Below are positions 18,318 through 26,445 of a DNA stretch of 54,537 bases, in pieces. This stretch comes from Blastocatellia bacterium UBA7656. Lineage in GTDB: Bacteria; Acidobacteriota; Blastocatellia; UBA7656. The stretch is from NCBI GenBank assembly GCA_002483445.1, contig DLHY01000063.1:1-54537 (forward strand), read 5' to 3'. Made by a program: the position numbers and the translations under genes. Under the pieces are notes generated by a model. It was not told where the DNA came from, searched no databases, and saw nothing but the letters and a program-made list of their open reading frames with translations. The number at the start of each line of letters is the position of its first letter. The first letter of the stretch is position 1.

Positions 18318-18837
18318 GATTTTTTCTCCTGAGAATCTCTGATGCTGGCGCTAACAGGAGAGCAATCGCGGTGCCACAGCGATTTTTCATAGCTCTACTT
18401 GGAGCGATCATTAGGCTCTGCATCAAAATCCCCGCTCAATCATTGCCGCCTGTGGCTTTTAACTCTGTCTCTATGCGCTGGCTCACTCATGTGGCAGGGG
18501 GAAGAATCGCCACTGTTGTGACTAAAAAGGACAATTTTTGCGGGTGTTTTTGGAACACAGGGCAAAAAATTCATAGAATTGAAGGCTGGAATGCCTGAAT
18601 CCAATATGGGTTCGCTTGATTGATCGTAGCTTGCGGGATAGGATATGAATTCAGACCAGCGTTGTGATTTGAAACAGTGACGACCAGCGCAAAGGGAAGA
18701 GGAAGGCTGTAGATTCTGCTTTCAGGAGTCGCCCGTATTCCCCCATTTGGTGTAGGCGTGTCCCGAAAAGAACAATCAACTGCCCTGTGCTGGCTCAATC
18801 GGCAGTTTATCCGCAGGACTGACAGGGAAGAGGCGCG
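18318..18837. other. Intergenic region upstream of cdaA
   Basis: About 520 bp. I see no supported gene; a 75-codon plus-strand frame (18371-18598) has a GTG start, no ribosome-binding site and Cys/Trp-rich random-looking composition. A weak sigma70-like pair TTGATT (18616-18621), 17 bp, TAGGAT (18639-18644) may serve the cdaA operon from a distance of about 190 bp. An AATCGC/GCGATT inverted repeat with following Ts lies near 18364-18388. Confidence 0.4.
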
Positions 18838-19707
18838 ATGGTTTTTTCAGACCGTCTGACGAGGTTCCTCGAACAACTTCAATGGACTGACCTGATCGAT
18901 TTTCTGATCGTCTGGGCCATCATTTACGGTCTGTTGAAACTGGTTCGAGGCACGCGAGCCGTGCAGATGGCCATAGGACTGCTCGGCGTGGGATTGCTCT
19001 ATCAGGTTTCGGTCGTGCTTGGGCTGGAGTCGCTCCAGTTCGTGATGCGCAATTCGCTGCTCTACTTCGGATTCGCCATACTGGTCATATTCGCGCCTGA
19101 GATTCGTTCAGCCCTGATGCGGGTGGGATCGAATCTCCGTCGTCCCATTCGTTTCGGACGGGCGAAGAAAGCGGGCGAAGACGCTCACGAGGCCATAGTG
19201 CTTGCTGCGATGACGCTCTCATCGCGGCGCACAGGCGGGCTTATAGTCATCGAGCGAAATGTCGGACTGCAAAACTACATCGACACGGGCGTGACGCTCG
19301 ATGCCATGCTCTCTTATGATCTGCTCGTCACCGTGTTCGATCCGCATACGCCGCTTCACGACGGAGCGGCCATAATTCGCAACTACAAGATCGCTGCCGC
19401 AAGCTGCTTCCTCCCGCTCACGCTCAACCCACGACTGTCGAAGGAACTCGGCACACGTCATCGCGCAGCCATCGGCGTGACCGAAGACACGGACGCCGTG
19501 GCGATAGTCATAAGCGAAGAGACCGGCGTGATATCGTTCGTCGAAAATGGCGAGATCGCGCGCTATCTCAACAGCGCGCGACTGCGAGAACTAATCGACG
19601 CCGCCGTCGAGCCGGGACGCCGCGCTGACCGCGAGGCCGTTCGCCGCGAAAGATCTGCGGGGGCCGAGACATCCAGAGAAAGGGTGAGCGAAACGTTCAT
19701 CAAGTGA
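18838..19707 (+). CDS. cdaA: Diadenylate cyclase CdaA
   Basis: 289 residues. Makes c-di-AMP from two ATP. Three N-terminal membrane helices (about 15-95) precede the DAC domain with its signature residues: DGA in LHDGAAIIRN and RHR in GTRHRAAIGVTE, followed by AIVISEETG. This is the CdaA (DacA) layout, unlike DisA, which is soluble with DNA-binding domains. It is followed after 9 bp by cdaR and then glmM, the conserved operon in which CdaR and GlmM modulate CdaA. The charged C-terminal tail after about residue 255 is variable in the family. Membrane-bound, with the catalytic domain cytoplasmic. Confidence 0.95.
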   Translation: MVFSDRLTRFLEQLQWTDLIDFLIVWAIIYGLLKLVRGTRAVQMAIGLLGVGLLYQVSVVLGLESLQFVMRNSLLYFGFAILVIFAPEIRSALMRVGSNLRRPIRFGRAKKAGEDAHEAIVLAAMTLSSRRTGGLIVIERNVGLQNYIDTGVTLDAMLSYDLLVTVFDPHTPLHDGAAIIRNYKIAAASCFLPLTLNPRLSKELGTRHRAAIGVTEDTDAVAIVISEETGVISFVENGEIARYLNSARLRELIDAAVEPGRRADREAVRRERSAGAETSRERVSETFIK

Positions 19708-19716
19708 GAAAGCGAC

Positions 19717-20676
19717 ATGGACAGGTTCCTTGAACTGTTCAAAGTGATAAAGGAATACTCGAAGGACTACGTGTTGGAGAACACGGGCCTGAAAGTCCTC
19801 GCGCTTTTGATAACGTCAGTAATCTGGCTGTCGGTCGCATCGCGCCCCGTCAGCCGCGTGACGATTCGCGATGTGCCAATCGAGTTGCGCAACCTCTCTA
19901 TTTCGCCCAAGCTGACCATCTCGAAATACGACACGCTGTCGGCGAATGTGTTTTTAACCGGCTCTGTCGATGCGCTCGATGCGATTCGAACGAGCGAGCT
20001 CATCATCTACGCCGATTTCGAAAACGTCGAACCCGGAGTGCGGGTCATTCCTTTGCAGATCGATGCCAGCAGATTGCCATCGGGAGTGCGCGATCAGGGA
20101 GTAGAGCCGCGAAGCATAAGAGTGACGGTCGAGCATGAAGTCGTGCGCGAGGTTCAGGTGAAACCGCGGTTTGACGGCGAGCCGCCCGAAGGATTCGAGA
20201 TCATCAGTCAGCAGATAGAGCCAGCCAACATTCGCATTCAGGGAGCGGCAAGCCTTGTGCGCGATATAACGGAAGTCTCGACCGAAACAGTCAGCCTCAA
20301 TGATCGCCGCGAGCCTTTCAGCCTTCAGGTCGCAATAGACATCACCTCGCCCAATGTCAGCATCAGCGACAAGGATCAAATCAAGGTTCAATTGACCGTC
20401 AACATCGGCGAGGTACGCAGAGAAAGAGTCTTTGATCGCGTGCCTGTTACACTTATCAATGCGTCTCCGACTGCTCAGGCTCTTCCGAAATTCGTCCGGG
20501 TCACTGTCTTCGGCGCGCGCTCTGCGGTCGAAGCGATGAAGCCTGAAGATATAACGGTCGAAGTCGATGTGTCGGGAGATGAGGGCCGACTTGAGCCGCG
20601 GGGCAGAGTGTCGGATGATTACGCGAATCGAGTCGAGATTCGCGCGATAGAGCCTAAGACGATACGGATCAGATAA
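19717..20676 (+). CDS. cdaR: CdaR (YbbR-domain regulator of CdaA)
   Basis: 319 residues. One N-terminal membrane helix (about 22-42; LKVLALLITSVIWLSVAS) followed by three successive YbbR-like beta-rich repeats outside the membrane (about 55-130, 138-215, 225-310). YbbR proteins bind CdaA and modulate c-di-AMP synthesis. It lies 9 bp after cdaA and 21 bp before glmM. It is shorter than the four-repeat Firmicutes protein, which is usual in other phyla. Confidence 0.9.
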   Translation: MDRFLELFKVIKEYSKDYVLENTGLKVLALLITSVIWLSVASRPVSRVTIRDVPIELRNLSISPKLTISKYDTLSANVFLTGSVDALDAIRTSELIIYADFENVEPGVRVIPLQIDASRLPSGVRDQGVEPRSIRVTVEHEVVREVQVKPRFDGEPPEGFEIISQQIEPANIRIQGAASLVRDITEVSTETVSLNDRREPFSLQVAIDITSPNVSISDKDQIKVQLTVNIGEVRRERVFDRVPVTLINASPTAQALPKFVRVTVFGARSAVEAMKPEDITVEVDVSGDEGRLEPRGRVSDDYANRVEIRAIEPKTIRIR

Positions 20677-20697
20677 TGAGAAGGGAACACCAGATAA

Positions 20698-22047
20698 ATG
20701 CCCGAAAGATTGTTCGGAACGGATGGGATAAGAGGCAAAGCCGGACATTACCCTCTGGATGAAAAAACAGTCGAGGCGATAGGACAATCGCTCGTTAAAA
20801 ATCTCACCCGCGAGCTTGGCCGCGCGCCCGCGATCATAATCGGGCGCGACACGCGCGAGTCCGGGCCACAGATTGAAAATGCGCTGGCCAGAGGCGCGCT
20901 CACAGCGGGCGCTTGCGTGGAATCGGCGGGAGTGATAACGACTCCCGGAGTCGCTTTTATAACCCTCCGCGAATCTTTCGACGCGGGCGTGGTCATCTCG
21001 GCTTCGCATAACCCTTACGAGGACAACGGCATCAAGGTCTTCTCGCCTTCAGGCAAAAAACTTTCCGATGAAATGGAGCGACGCATCGAATCCTCCCTCT
21101 CAACGGTTGAAACGGTCGGCGCAATCGATTTCCAATCCGCTCATCCGTCCTGGTCTGATAGGCACTGCTCGCTCTACATCGATCACCTCGTCGAACAGGT
21201 CGGAGAAGGGTTATCGCTTGAAGGGATGCGCATCGGCCTTGATTGCGCAAACGGCGCGGCCTCGCACATCGCGCCGCAGGTGTTCGAGCGACTGGGCGCA
21301 AAAGCGGAAGTCATCTGCGCCAGCCCCGATGGCAGAAACATAAACGAAGACTGCGGCTCGCTCCATCTCGAAAAACTTCAACGGCTCATCGCTGAGGGCG
21401 AACTTGATTTAGGAATCGCATTCGACGGCGATGCCGACCGCGCTTTGATGGTCGATGAGCGAGGCTCGTTAGTCGATGGCGATCATGAACTTCTCATACT
21501 TGCGCGGCTGAGAAAAAAGCAGAATCGACTTCCGGGCAACACAGTCGTCTCGACGGTGATGAGCAACATAGGGCTTGAGATTGCGCTTCGCCATCACGAA
21601 ATTGAAATGATTCGCTCGCAGGTGGGAGACCGCTTCGTTTTAGAAGAGATGCTTCGACGGGGAGCGAACCTCGGCGGCGAGCAGTCGGGCCATATAATCT
21701 TTCCTGACATAAGCCTGGCGGGAGATGGCATAGTCACCGCGATTGAAATGCTGCGCGCCGTCGTGGATTCCGGGCAAACGCTTTCTCAGCTTGCGGCTGA
21801 GTTGGAAAAATTTCCGCAGGCGCTAGTCAACGCCCGCGTCAGTCGAAAGCCGCCCATTGAATCTATGCCTGCGGTCGTGGCTGAAATTCAGAAGATCGAA
21901 GACGAGATGCAAGGGCGCGGGCGATTGCTCGTTCGATATTCGGGTACGGAAAATCTTGCCCGCGTCATGATCGAGGGCGAAGATCAAACCCTTATCGAAG
22001 AACAGGCTCATCACCTTGCAGACCTGATCCGCCGATCAATCGGGTGA
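20698..22047 (+). CDS. glmM: Phosphoglucosamine mutase
   Basis: 449 residues. Converts glucosamine-6-phosphate to glucosamine-1-phosphate for peptidoglycan and lipopolysaccharide. Begins with FGTDGIRGKAG. The phosphorylated serine is Ser103 in ISASHNPYEDNG. The metal loop is DGDADRALMVDE, the sugar loop GGEQSGHI and the phosphate loop RYSGTENLARVM. Length is that of the family. Third gene of the cdaA-cdaR-glmM operon; GlmM is known to inhibit CdaA by direct contact in other bacteria, linking c-di-AMP to cell-wall precursor supply. Confidence 0.96.
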   Translation: MPERLFGTDGIRGKAGHYPLDEKTVEAIGQSLVKNLTRELGRAPAIIIGRDTRESGPQIENALARGALTAGACVESAGVITTPGVAFITLRESFDAGVVISASHNPYEDNGIKVFSPSGKKLSDEMERRIESSLSTVETVGAIDFQSAHPSWSDRHCSLYIDHLVEQVGEGLSLEGMRIGLDCANGAASHIAPQVFERLGAKAEVICASPDGRNINEDCGSLHLEKLQRLIAEGELDLGIAFDGDADRALMVDERGSLVDGDHELLILARLRKKQNRLPGNTVVSTVMSNIGLEIALRHHEIEMIRSQVGDRFVLEEMLRRGANLGGEQSGHIIFPDISLAGDGIVTAIEMLRAVVDSGQTLSQLAAELEKFPQALVNARVSRKPPIESMPAVVAEIQKIEDEMQGRGRLLVRYSGTENLARVMIEGEDQTLIEEQAHHLADLIRRSIG

Positions 22048-22070
22048 TGGAACGAATCTCCCGTCATTTC

Positions 22071-22099
22071 TTGACCCTGATAGCGGGGTCATCTAAGAT
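22071..22099 (+). promoter_or_regulatory. Sigma70-type promoter after glmM
   Basis: TTGACC (22071-22076), 17-bp spacer, TAAGAT (22094-22099), ending 35 bp before the next start codon. It suggests the two envelope-type genes downstream are transcribed independently of cdaA-glmM, although read-through is possible since no terminator is seen. Confidence 0.6.
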
Positions 22100-22134
22100 C
22101 GTCACGAGCGATCTTCATCTGTGGAGGTATAAGG

Positions 22135-22860
22135 ATGAAAAAGAGTTTATGCGCCGTCGTATTGAGCGCCCTGTTGACTCTGGCAGCCGCACCGGCTCGC
22201 TCACAGGCCGCTCGCGAAGCTACTATCGAACCCGACACGAAAGCCCGCATAGTTTTGCAATCGCATCTCAGTTCGAAACTCAACGAACCGGGAGACACCA
22301 TAACCGCCGTCCTCTATGAGCCTGTTTTCGTCAACGGCAATCTGGTGCTGCCGCGCGGGACTGAGTTTCAGGGGCGAGTCATATCAGTCAACCCGGCTCG
22401 TCGCGGCATGAAAAAAGGCAGCATGGTGATACTCTTCGACAAGATCAACATGCCCTGGGGTCAGGAGACGGTTGCTGTCTCCTTCACCTCGATTGACGAC
22501 TGGAACAAGGATAAAAAGTACAAAGCCGACAGTGAAGGCGAGGTCGATGGCGGCAGGAATGGGGAGAAAGCAGCCGAGAACGCTCGCACGGGCGCGGTGC
22601 TTGGCGGAGCGGGCGCAGGCACGGCGGTGCTGGTGTCGGGCGGAGCGAGAGGCGCGGCCATCGGCGGCGGCATAGGAATCGGCGCCGGGGTTCTGGCCGG
22701 ACTGCTGCTCACGAAAGGCGGAGACGTGAATGTGGCTCCAGGAGCCATGTTCAGGATCAAGTTCGATAAGCCCGTGACTCTGCCCATAGTCCGACAGAGC
22801 CAGTCGCCTCAACCGATTCAGCAGGAAAACCCGGAGACGCCCCCGACTAAAAAACCGTGA
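22135..22860 (+). CDS. Exported protein with glycine-zipper segment, unknown function
   Basis: 241 residues. Signal peptide about 1-23 (MKKSLCAVVL then hydrophobic, ARSQA). A beta-rich region (about 30-130; VFVNGNLVLPRGTEFQGRV) follows. A Gly/Ala-rich hydrophobic stretch at about 160-205 resembles glycine-zipper membrane segments. The C-terminus is Pro/Gln-rich. It is probably periplasmic or outer-membrane associated. The central region, with values set out as low-cost and wall-like, resembles proteins seen in Acidobacteria next to envelope genes, but I cannot name a family. GGAGG...AAGG precedes the ATG. It lies 7 bp ahead of the PspA-like gene, so one operon. Confidence 0.7.
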   Translation: MKKSLCAVVLSALLTLAAAPARSQAAREATIEPDTKARIVLQSHLSSKLNEPGDTITAVLYEPVFVNGNLVLPRGTEFQGRVISVNPARRGMKKGSMVILFDKINMPWGQETVAVSFTSIDDWNKDKKYKADSEGEVDGGRNGEKAAENARTGAVLGGAGAGTAVLVSGGARGAAIGGGIGIGAGVLAGLLLTKGGDVNVAPGAMFRIKFDKPVTLPIVRQSQSPQPIQQENPETPPTKKP

Positions 22861-22867
22861 GGCAATC

Positions 22868-23623
22868 ATGTGGCAACGAACGAAGAGACTCATCACTTCC
22901 TATCTCGACGATTTGATAAACCGGGTCAGCAGTCCTGATCGCGATGTCCGACAGATCACCCGCGCAGAGATGGCGCGTCTCAACGAGCTTGAAGCGGATA
23001 CGCGAGCTTCCATGAAGATGCTTGAGAAGGAACTGGCCGAGACGGAATTGAAACTCATTGGCGTTGCCGAGCGCGAAAAGATAGCCCGTGAGCGCGGCGA
23101 TCAAACGGCTATGGCGAGCGCGACTTCGGATATGGTCGCGCTCTCCGAGCATATAGATTTTCTAAAGCGGCAGATCATCGAAGCCAACGCCACGTCTGAA
23201 AAGGCCCGACGACTTCGTGAAGAGCGGGCAAGGCTTGGCGGAGAGCTTGCCAACGAAACCTACCTGACAGATATGCGGGAAAATCTGGCCGGCGTTCAAT
23301 CCCCGTTCGACGCGACCGATCCGGCTTCGACTCTTGATGAAATGCGCTCGCGCATTCGCAGCACTGCTATCGATGACACTGCGCTGAGAGTGGCCGAAGC
23401 TGATCGGGAGATGGAGGCGGAGCGCGCTCGCGCCCGCGCTGACGAATTGCTTGCGAAGTACAAATCGGGACTTGGCGGAGTGGAAAAAGAAACGCCCCGC
23501 CCCGATCCTCCGGTTTCATCAAATGTCGAAACTTCCGCGCCCAATCGAGTGGATAAAGAAGATGACCCTGAACAGCCGAAAACTCTCGGCCCTGCGAAAG
23601 GCCCGACGCGCCCGATTGATTGA
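22868..23623 (+). CDS. PspA/IM30-like coiled-coil protein
   Basis: 251 residues, almost wholly helical up to about 200: an amphipathic N-terminus (WQRTKRLITSYLDDLINRVSSPD, here cited only for its LDDLINRVSSPD core) recalls PspA/Vipp1 helix 0 and helix 1. A long charged coiled coil follows, then ERAR-rich helices and a Pro-rich, disordered tail. PspA proteins are ESCRT-III-like and stabilise stressed membranes. Similarity here is in layout and the first 25 residues; overall divergence is large, so the assignment is moderate. Cytoplasmic face of the membrane is likely. Operon with the preceding exported protein (7-bp gap) supports an envelope role. Confidence 0.6.
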   Translation: MWQRTKRLITSYLDDLINRVSSPDRDVRQITRAEMARLNELEADTRASMKMLEKELAETELKLIGVAEREKIARERGDQTAMASATSDMVALSEHIDFLKRQIIEANATSEKARRLREERARLGGELANETYLTDMRENLAGVQSPFDATDPASTLDEMRSRIRSTAIDDTALRVAEADREMEAERARARADELLAKYKSGLGGVEKETPRPDPPVSSNVETSAPNRVDKEDDPEQPKTLGPAKGPTRPID

Positions 23624-23672
23624 TGAAGTTTGAGTTGGATATCTCACTGTCTTCCGAGCAATGATGAAAGGA

Positions 23673-23702
23673 TTGTATCTCCAAACTTCTCGATGCTACA
23701 CT
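23673..23702 (+). promoter_or_regulatory. Candidate extended -10 promoter of the unknown cassette
   Basis: TTGTAT (23673-23678), 18-bp spacer, TACACT (23697-23702) preceded by TGC, an extended -10 pattern. It ends 33 bp before the chosen ATG at 23736. Confidence 0.45.
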
Positions 23703-23735
23703 CTGCAACGGGCGCCTCGATATGGAGATTTTGAT

Positions 23736-24182
23736 ATGGACAACGACAAGGACATAATGGAATCTGCAAAGGTAAAACTGAATTTTCGTATACCGTCGAG
23801 GATGCCCAGCCTGTATGCTCATCATCTTTTTGTGCAGCCTTTCGAGGAAGAAGTGGTACTCTCTTTTTTCGAGGTTGTGCCGCCGCTCATCCTTCCAGAT
23901 ACGGAAGATCAAATGAAGATACTTCAGGAACAAGGCATTCCTGCTGACTGTATTGCTCGTATAACCATTGCTAAAAACAGATACCAGTCTTTTGTCGAAG
24001 CGATGAATCGAGTTCTGGAATTGGTGAAAGCGGAACAAACTAAAGAAGCCGCAAATCTCAGTTTGAATCAAAATAAGGGACTTATGAGCGCAGACGAGCA
24101 GGTAAGTTTCTCAGATATCTTCAGGCCGAGAATTACTGGTAAACAAGAATCACCCGATGCCGACAATAGCTCAGACAATTGA
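23736..24182 (+). CDS. Unknown protein, possibly DUF3467-like
   Basis: 148 residues from the ATG at 23736 (GGAG eight bases upstream; an in-frame upstream ATG at 23661 lies in the promoter region and was rejected). The core runs SLYAHHLFVQPFEEEVVLSF then IARITIAKNRYQSFVEAMNRVLEL. This order, a beta strand pair followed by an IA.I.......F..A....L helix, resembles DUF3467 proteins, but this is by eye only. No signal peptide or membrane segment. Overlaps the next gene by 26 bp, implying translational coupling. Base composition is clearly more A+T-rich than the flanking operons. Confidence 0.6.
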   Translation: MDNDKDIMESAKVKLNFRIPSRMPSLYAHHLFVQPFEEEVVLSFFEVVPPLILPDTEDQMKILQEQGIPADCIARITIAKNRYQSFVEAMNRVLELVKAEQTKEAANLSLNQNKGLMSADEQVSFSDIFRPRITGKQESPDADNSSDN

Positions 24183-24837
24183 AAAAGTTAATGACTTTAC
24201 GGAACTTCAACCCGGATGGCATTTCGGTGAAGGCGTGACGCCAGAGGAGCGGATACGCGAGAAAGCGATTCAATTTCTGCGGTATGGCGAGTATATGGGC
24301 ATAACCAGAGCTAATGCCTTCCCTGGAGTCGACGGCCAGATCCAAATCACGTTTTATTACGAAGATTCGATGCTTGAATTAAACATCGAAGCCGATGGCA
24401 CAGTGACCATAGCCGAGGATGAGGGGCGAGAACAGATATATTTCAAGGAAGGGGCCTCCGAAATCGATGCGCGAACCAAACTGAGGGAGTTCAGTGAAAA
24501 AATATGGAATTCTTCAGAGTCATCCATCGAAAGTATTACGATTCCGAGCGCGGAAATTTTTCCAGTCAGGCGTTCCAGCCTTCAAGCGATAAAGGTGTCT
24601 CGGTTGTTAAGAAATCTTGTGCGATTGACACAAGCAACACAATCTGCCAGCACATTTCAAGATTTTATCCGAACTTGGTCGGAGACCCTTCGATCTACTG
24701 GGAAATACCAAACGATAAGATACCCGAAGGCTGTCGGTTCGAGCAGCAAACCAGCACAATGGGTGACGATTGCCACTTCAATATCTACGGCTGGAATAGA
24801 AATCAAACGAGACAGGCATTCATCGCCCTACAGCTAA
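24157..24837 (+). CDS. Unknown protein, second gene of the A+T-rich cassette
   Basis: 226 residues as an open frame. The first ~115 residues look like a genuine domain: LQPGWHFGEGVTPEERIREKA, then AFPGVDGQIQITFYYEDSMLELNIEADGTV. The rest, from about residue 117, reads through another gene in a different frame and has shadow-like Ser/Arg/Thr-rich composition. An ancestral stop near 24500-24530 may have been lost. Alternatively a -1 event at the A-run 24497-24502 could join this domain to the downstream frame. No family is recognised. Starts inside the end of the preceding gene. Confidence 0.55.
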   Translation: MPTIAQTIEKVNDFTELQPGWHFGEGVTPEERIREKAIQFLRYGEYMGITRANAFPGVDGQIQITFYYEDSMLELNIEADGTVTIAEDEGREQIYFKEGASEIDARTKLREFSEKIWNSSESSIESITIPSAEIFPVRRSSLQAIKVSRLLRNLVRLTQATQSASTFQDFIRTWSETLRSTGKYQTIRYPKAVGSSSKPAQWVTIATSISTAGIEIKRDRHSSPYS

Positions 24838-24899
24838 ACGACTTCATTGTTTGCACACCTGAAGGCGAGAGAGCGTTACAGATGTCTGATCTGGAATGA
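24504..24899 (+). CDS. Unknown protein, third gene of the A+T-rich cassette
   Basis: 131 residues: MEFFRVIHRKYYDSERGNFS then SAIDTSN-like SCAIDTSNTICQHISRFY, SIYWEIPNDKIPEGCRFEQQ and GDDCHFNIYGWNR. Four cysteines and balanced composition suggest a real protein. It lies in the -1 frame relative to the preceding open frame and overlaps it by 334 bp, far more than a normal coupled pair. The ribosome-binding site is poor (GGGAG about 15 bases upstream), consistent with translation by coupling or frameshift from upstream. The function is unknown; a short-lived cassette of toxin or immunity type is one guess without direct support. Confidence 0.55.
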   Translation: MEFFRVIHRKYYDSERGNFSSQAFQPSSDKGVSVVKKSCAIDTSNTICQHISRFYPNLVGDPSIYWEIPNDKIPEGCRFEQQTSTMGDDCHFNIYGWNRNQTRQAFIALQLNDFIVCTPEGERALQMSDLE

Positions 24900-24960
24900 G
24901 ATTGCTTCAAGCGAAAATCAATGTTGTGATCAATCTTGTTCCTGCACATTCTCAGATTTA

Positions 24961-25335
24961 ATGACGACCTGCATGAAAGTCTACGCCATAGATCACGTCC
25001 AGTTAGCCATGCCTGTGGGTGGAGAAGATCAGGCCAGAAAATTCTACATTGAAGTTCTGGGCCTCGAAGAAAAACCAAAGCCTCCACTGCTCGCCCGTCG
25101 CGGCGGAGTCTGGTTCGAGCGGGGCGCGCTTAAAATTCATCTCGGCATCGAACAGGATTTTCGACCTGCGCGGAAAGCTCATCCCGCTTTGCTGGTCGAA
25201 GGCTTGACCGAACTCATTCAAAAATGCGAAGAGGCGGGATACACGATCACACAGGGCGAGCCGCTTGAAGGCTACGCGCGAGCTTATGTCAGCGATCCGT
25301 TCGGCAATCGAATCGAATTGATGGAAAAGGTGTAG
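24961..25335 (+). CDS. VOC (glyoxalase/bleomycin-resistance) family protein
   Basis: 124 residues from the ATG at 24961; an alternative ATG at 24973 gives MKVYAIDHVQLAMP and is equally plausible, since neither has a clear Shine-Dalgarno. Typical VOC order: IDHVQLAMPVGGEDQARKFY, LGLEEKPKPP, ARRGGVWF, KIHLGIE, KAHPALLV and DPFGNRIELME. Metal ligands in such proteins usually come from the His of IDHVQ and the Glu of IELME, both present. One VOC module is present, so it would act as a dimer. The substrate is unknown; many stand-alone members are lyases or detoxifying enzymes. Cytoplasmic. Confidence 0.88.
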   Translation: MTTCMKVYAIDHVQLAMPVGGEDQARKFYIEVLGLEEKPKPPLLARRGGVWFERGALKIHLGIEQDFRPARKAHPALLVEGLTELIQKCEEAGYTITQGEPLEGYARAYVSDPFGNRIELMEKV

Positions 25336-25469
25336 CTGCGTCAACAGTACCGGCGAATGGCCTACCCGGTTAAAAAAGCATTCCCGATGGCAGCCATATC
25401 CGACCGATCTCGTTCACGGTTATTTCCAATCCTCTTTGTGAAAAAAACTGCTCATCTTGATGGGCGAAA

Positions 25470-25748
25470 CTAAGCGGCGTCTTTGTCTATCTTCACTATC
25501 ACTTTGTTAGTCTCACCAACCATAAGCACAAATAGCAGCCTCACAATACCAATGATAATGAAAAACACAGGCAGCCAGAACAAACGAGCGTCTAAGTTCT
25601 TGCGGAAGTATCCCGCGATATTTATTTCGCCCTCTTGTCCTGCGTAAAGGATCATGAAGATCGTTACTTCAGCGCATATCAAGGATAAGACAGCCATGAT
25701 GAAGTATTGTAAGAAGGTTATTAACTCACTTTTCAATCGGGTCGTCAT
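25470..25748 (-). CDS. Small two-helix membrane protein, unknown
   Basis: 92 residues with two hydrophobic segments (about 12-35, LQYFIMAVLSLICAEVTIFM region, and 54-76, LFWLPVFFIIIGIVRLLFVL). A polar loop (GQEGEINIAGYFRKN) joins them and a charged tail (KVIVKIDKDAA) follows. No family recognised. AGGAG lies about 11 bases upstream of the ATG at 25748. It sits in the A+T-rich stretch with other unknown genes. Confidence 0.6.
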   Translation of the reverse strand: MTTRLKSELITFLQYFIMAVLSLICAEVTIFMILYAGQEGEINIAGYFRKNLDARLFWLPVFFIIIGIVRLLFVLMVGETNKVIVKIDKDAA

Positions 25749-25887
25749 GTTGGAGGTCTCCTCTTGCCCGTGCCTTTACGCTCCTTGCCGAGCGTTTGAG
25801 ATGCTCTTCAGTTAGACAATGATCATTGAGGATTGTTCCTTATCCAAGAGGTACAGTTTCCTGGAGCTTATTCCCATGCCTCCTGTA

Positions 25888-26421
25888 TTATTCAAGCGTT
25901 CTCGTTCCTCCATATGGAATCCAAAAATGTTTGCTATCGAATGGCTCGAAGTGGTTCGCTCCTGGTAAGACTGACTTTAGTTCACTTGATAGAACCAAGC
26001 CATCTAATACGCCTTCGGCTAATTCTTCGCTCCACTCATTTTTGAGTTCCTGATAACTGGCTAAATGCTCTATATCCCAACCCACAACTGCAATTTGATA
26101 ACCTGGAGCATCACGTATGAGATCGTAGAGGTTGTTTCCTAACTCCGACAACTCGCTTGATGTTAGTGGTATTCTTGGCAATTGCTGATCCAGACTCACC
26201 GCATAGCCCACTCGTTTTGGAATAATAGAAACCTGATATGCATCACCACCCTTTTCCTGAATGCGATTTAATATAGGGCGATGTATTCCTATAGTATGTT
26301 CCTCAACTTGAATCTCAAAAGACTTTTCACTGATATGTTTTGAGAAATCTTGAGCGGCTTTGAGATCAGCCCCAAAGTATGCAACAAGTTCAAAAACTAT
26401 CGCCACGTTTAGTCCGTTCAA
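25888..26421 (-). CDS. Unknown soluble protein
   Basis: 177 residues from a TTG at 26421; a GTG five codons later is an alternative and the start is uncertain (AGGAAA sits too close to the TTG). The N-terminus VAIVFELVAYFGADLKAA is moderately hydrophobic. The middle and C-terminus (GWDIEHLASYQELKNEWSEE, KHFWIPYGG) are acidic and well balanced, as in a folded protein. No motif recognised. It is followed after 24 bp, on the same strand, by nothing it overlaps; the HEAT/cyclophilin gene upstream on this strand ends at 26446, so read-through co-transcription is possible. Composition is A+T-rich against that neighbour, suggesting acquisition. Confidence 0.5.
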   Translation of the reverse strand: MNGLNVAIVFELVAYFGADLKAAQDFSKHISEKSFEIQVEEHTIGIHRPILNRIQEKGGDAYQVSIIPKRVGYAVSLDQQLPRIPLTSSELSELGNNLYDLIRDAPGYQIAVVGWDIEHLASYQELKNEWSEELAEGVLDGLVLSSELKSVLPGANHFEPFDSKHFWIPYGGTRTLE

Positions 26422-26445
26422 TTTCCTAACTTTGAATCAGGCAAA

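Noticed and set aside
18371..18598. 75-codon plus-strand frame upstream of cdaA
   Set aside because: GTG start with no ribosome-binding site and composition unlike a folded protein.
24504..24837. C-terminal half of the second cassette protein as a genuine domain
   Set aside because: Its composition looks like an out-of-frame reading of the third gene, which has better protein character; kept only as an open question in the annotation.
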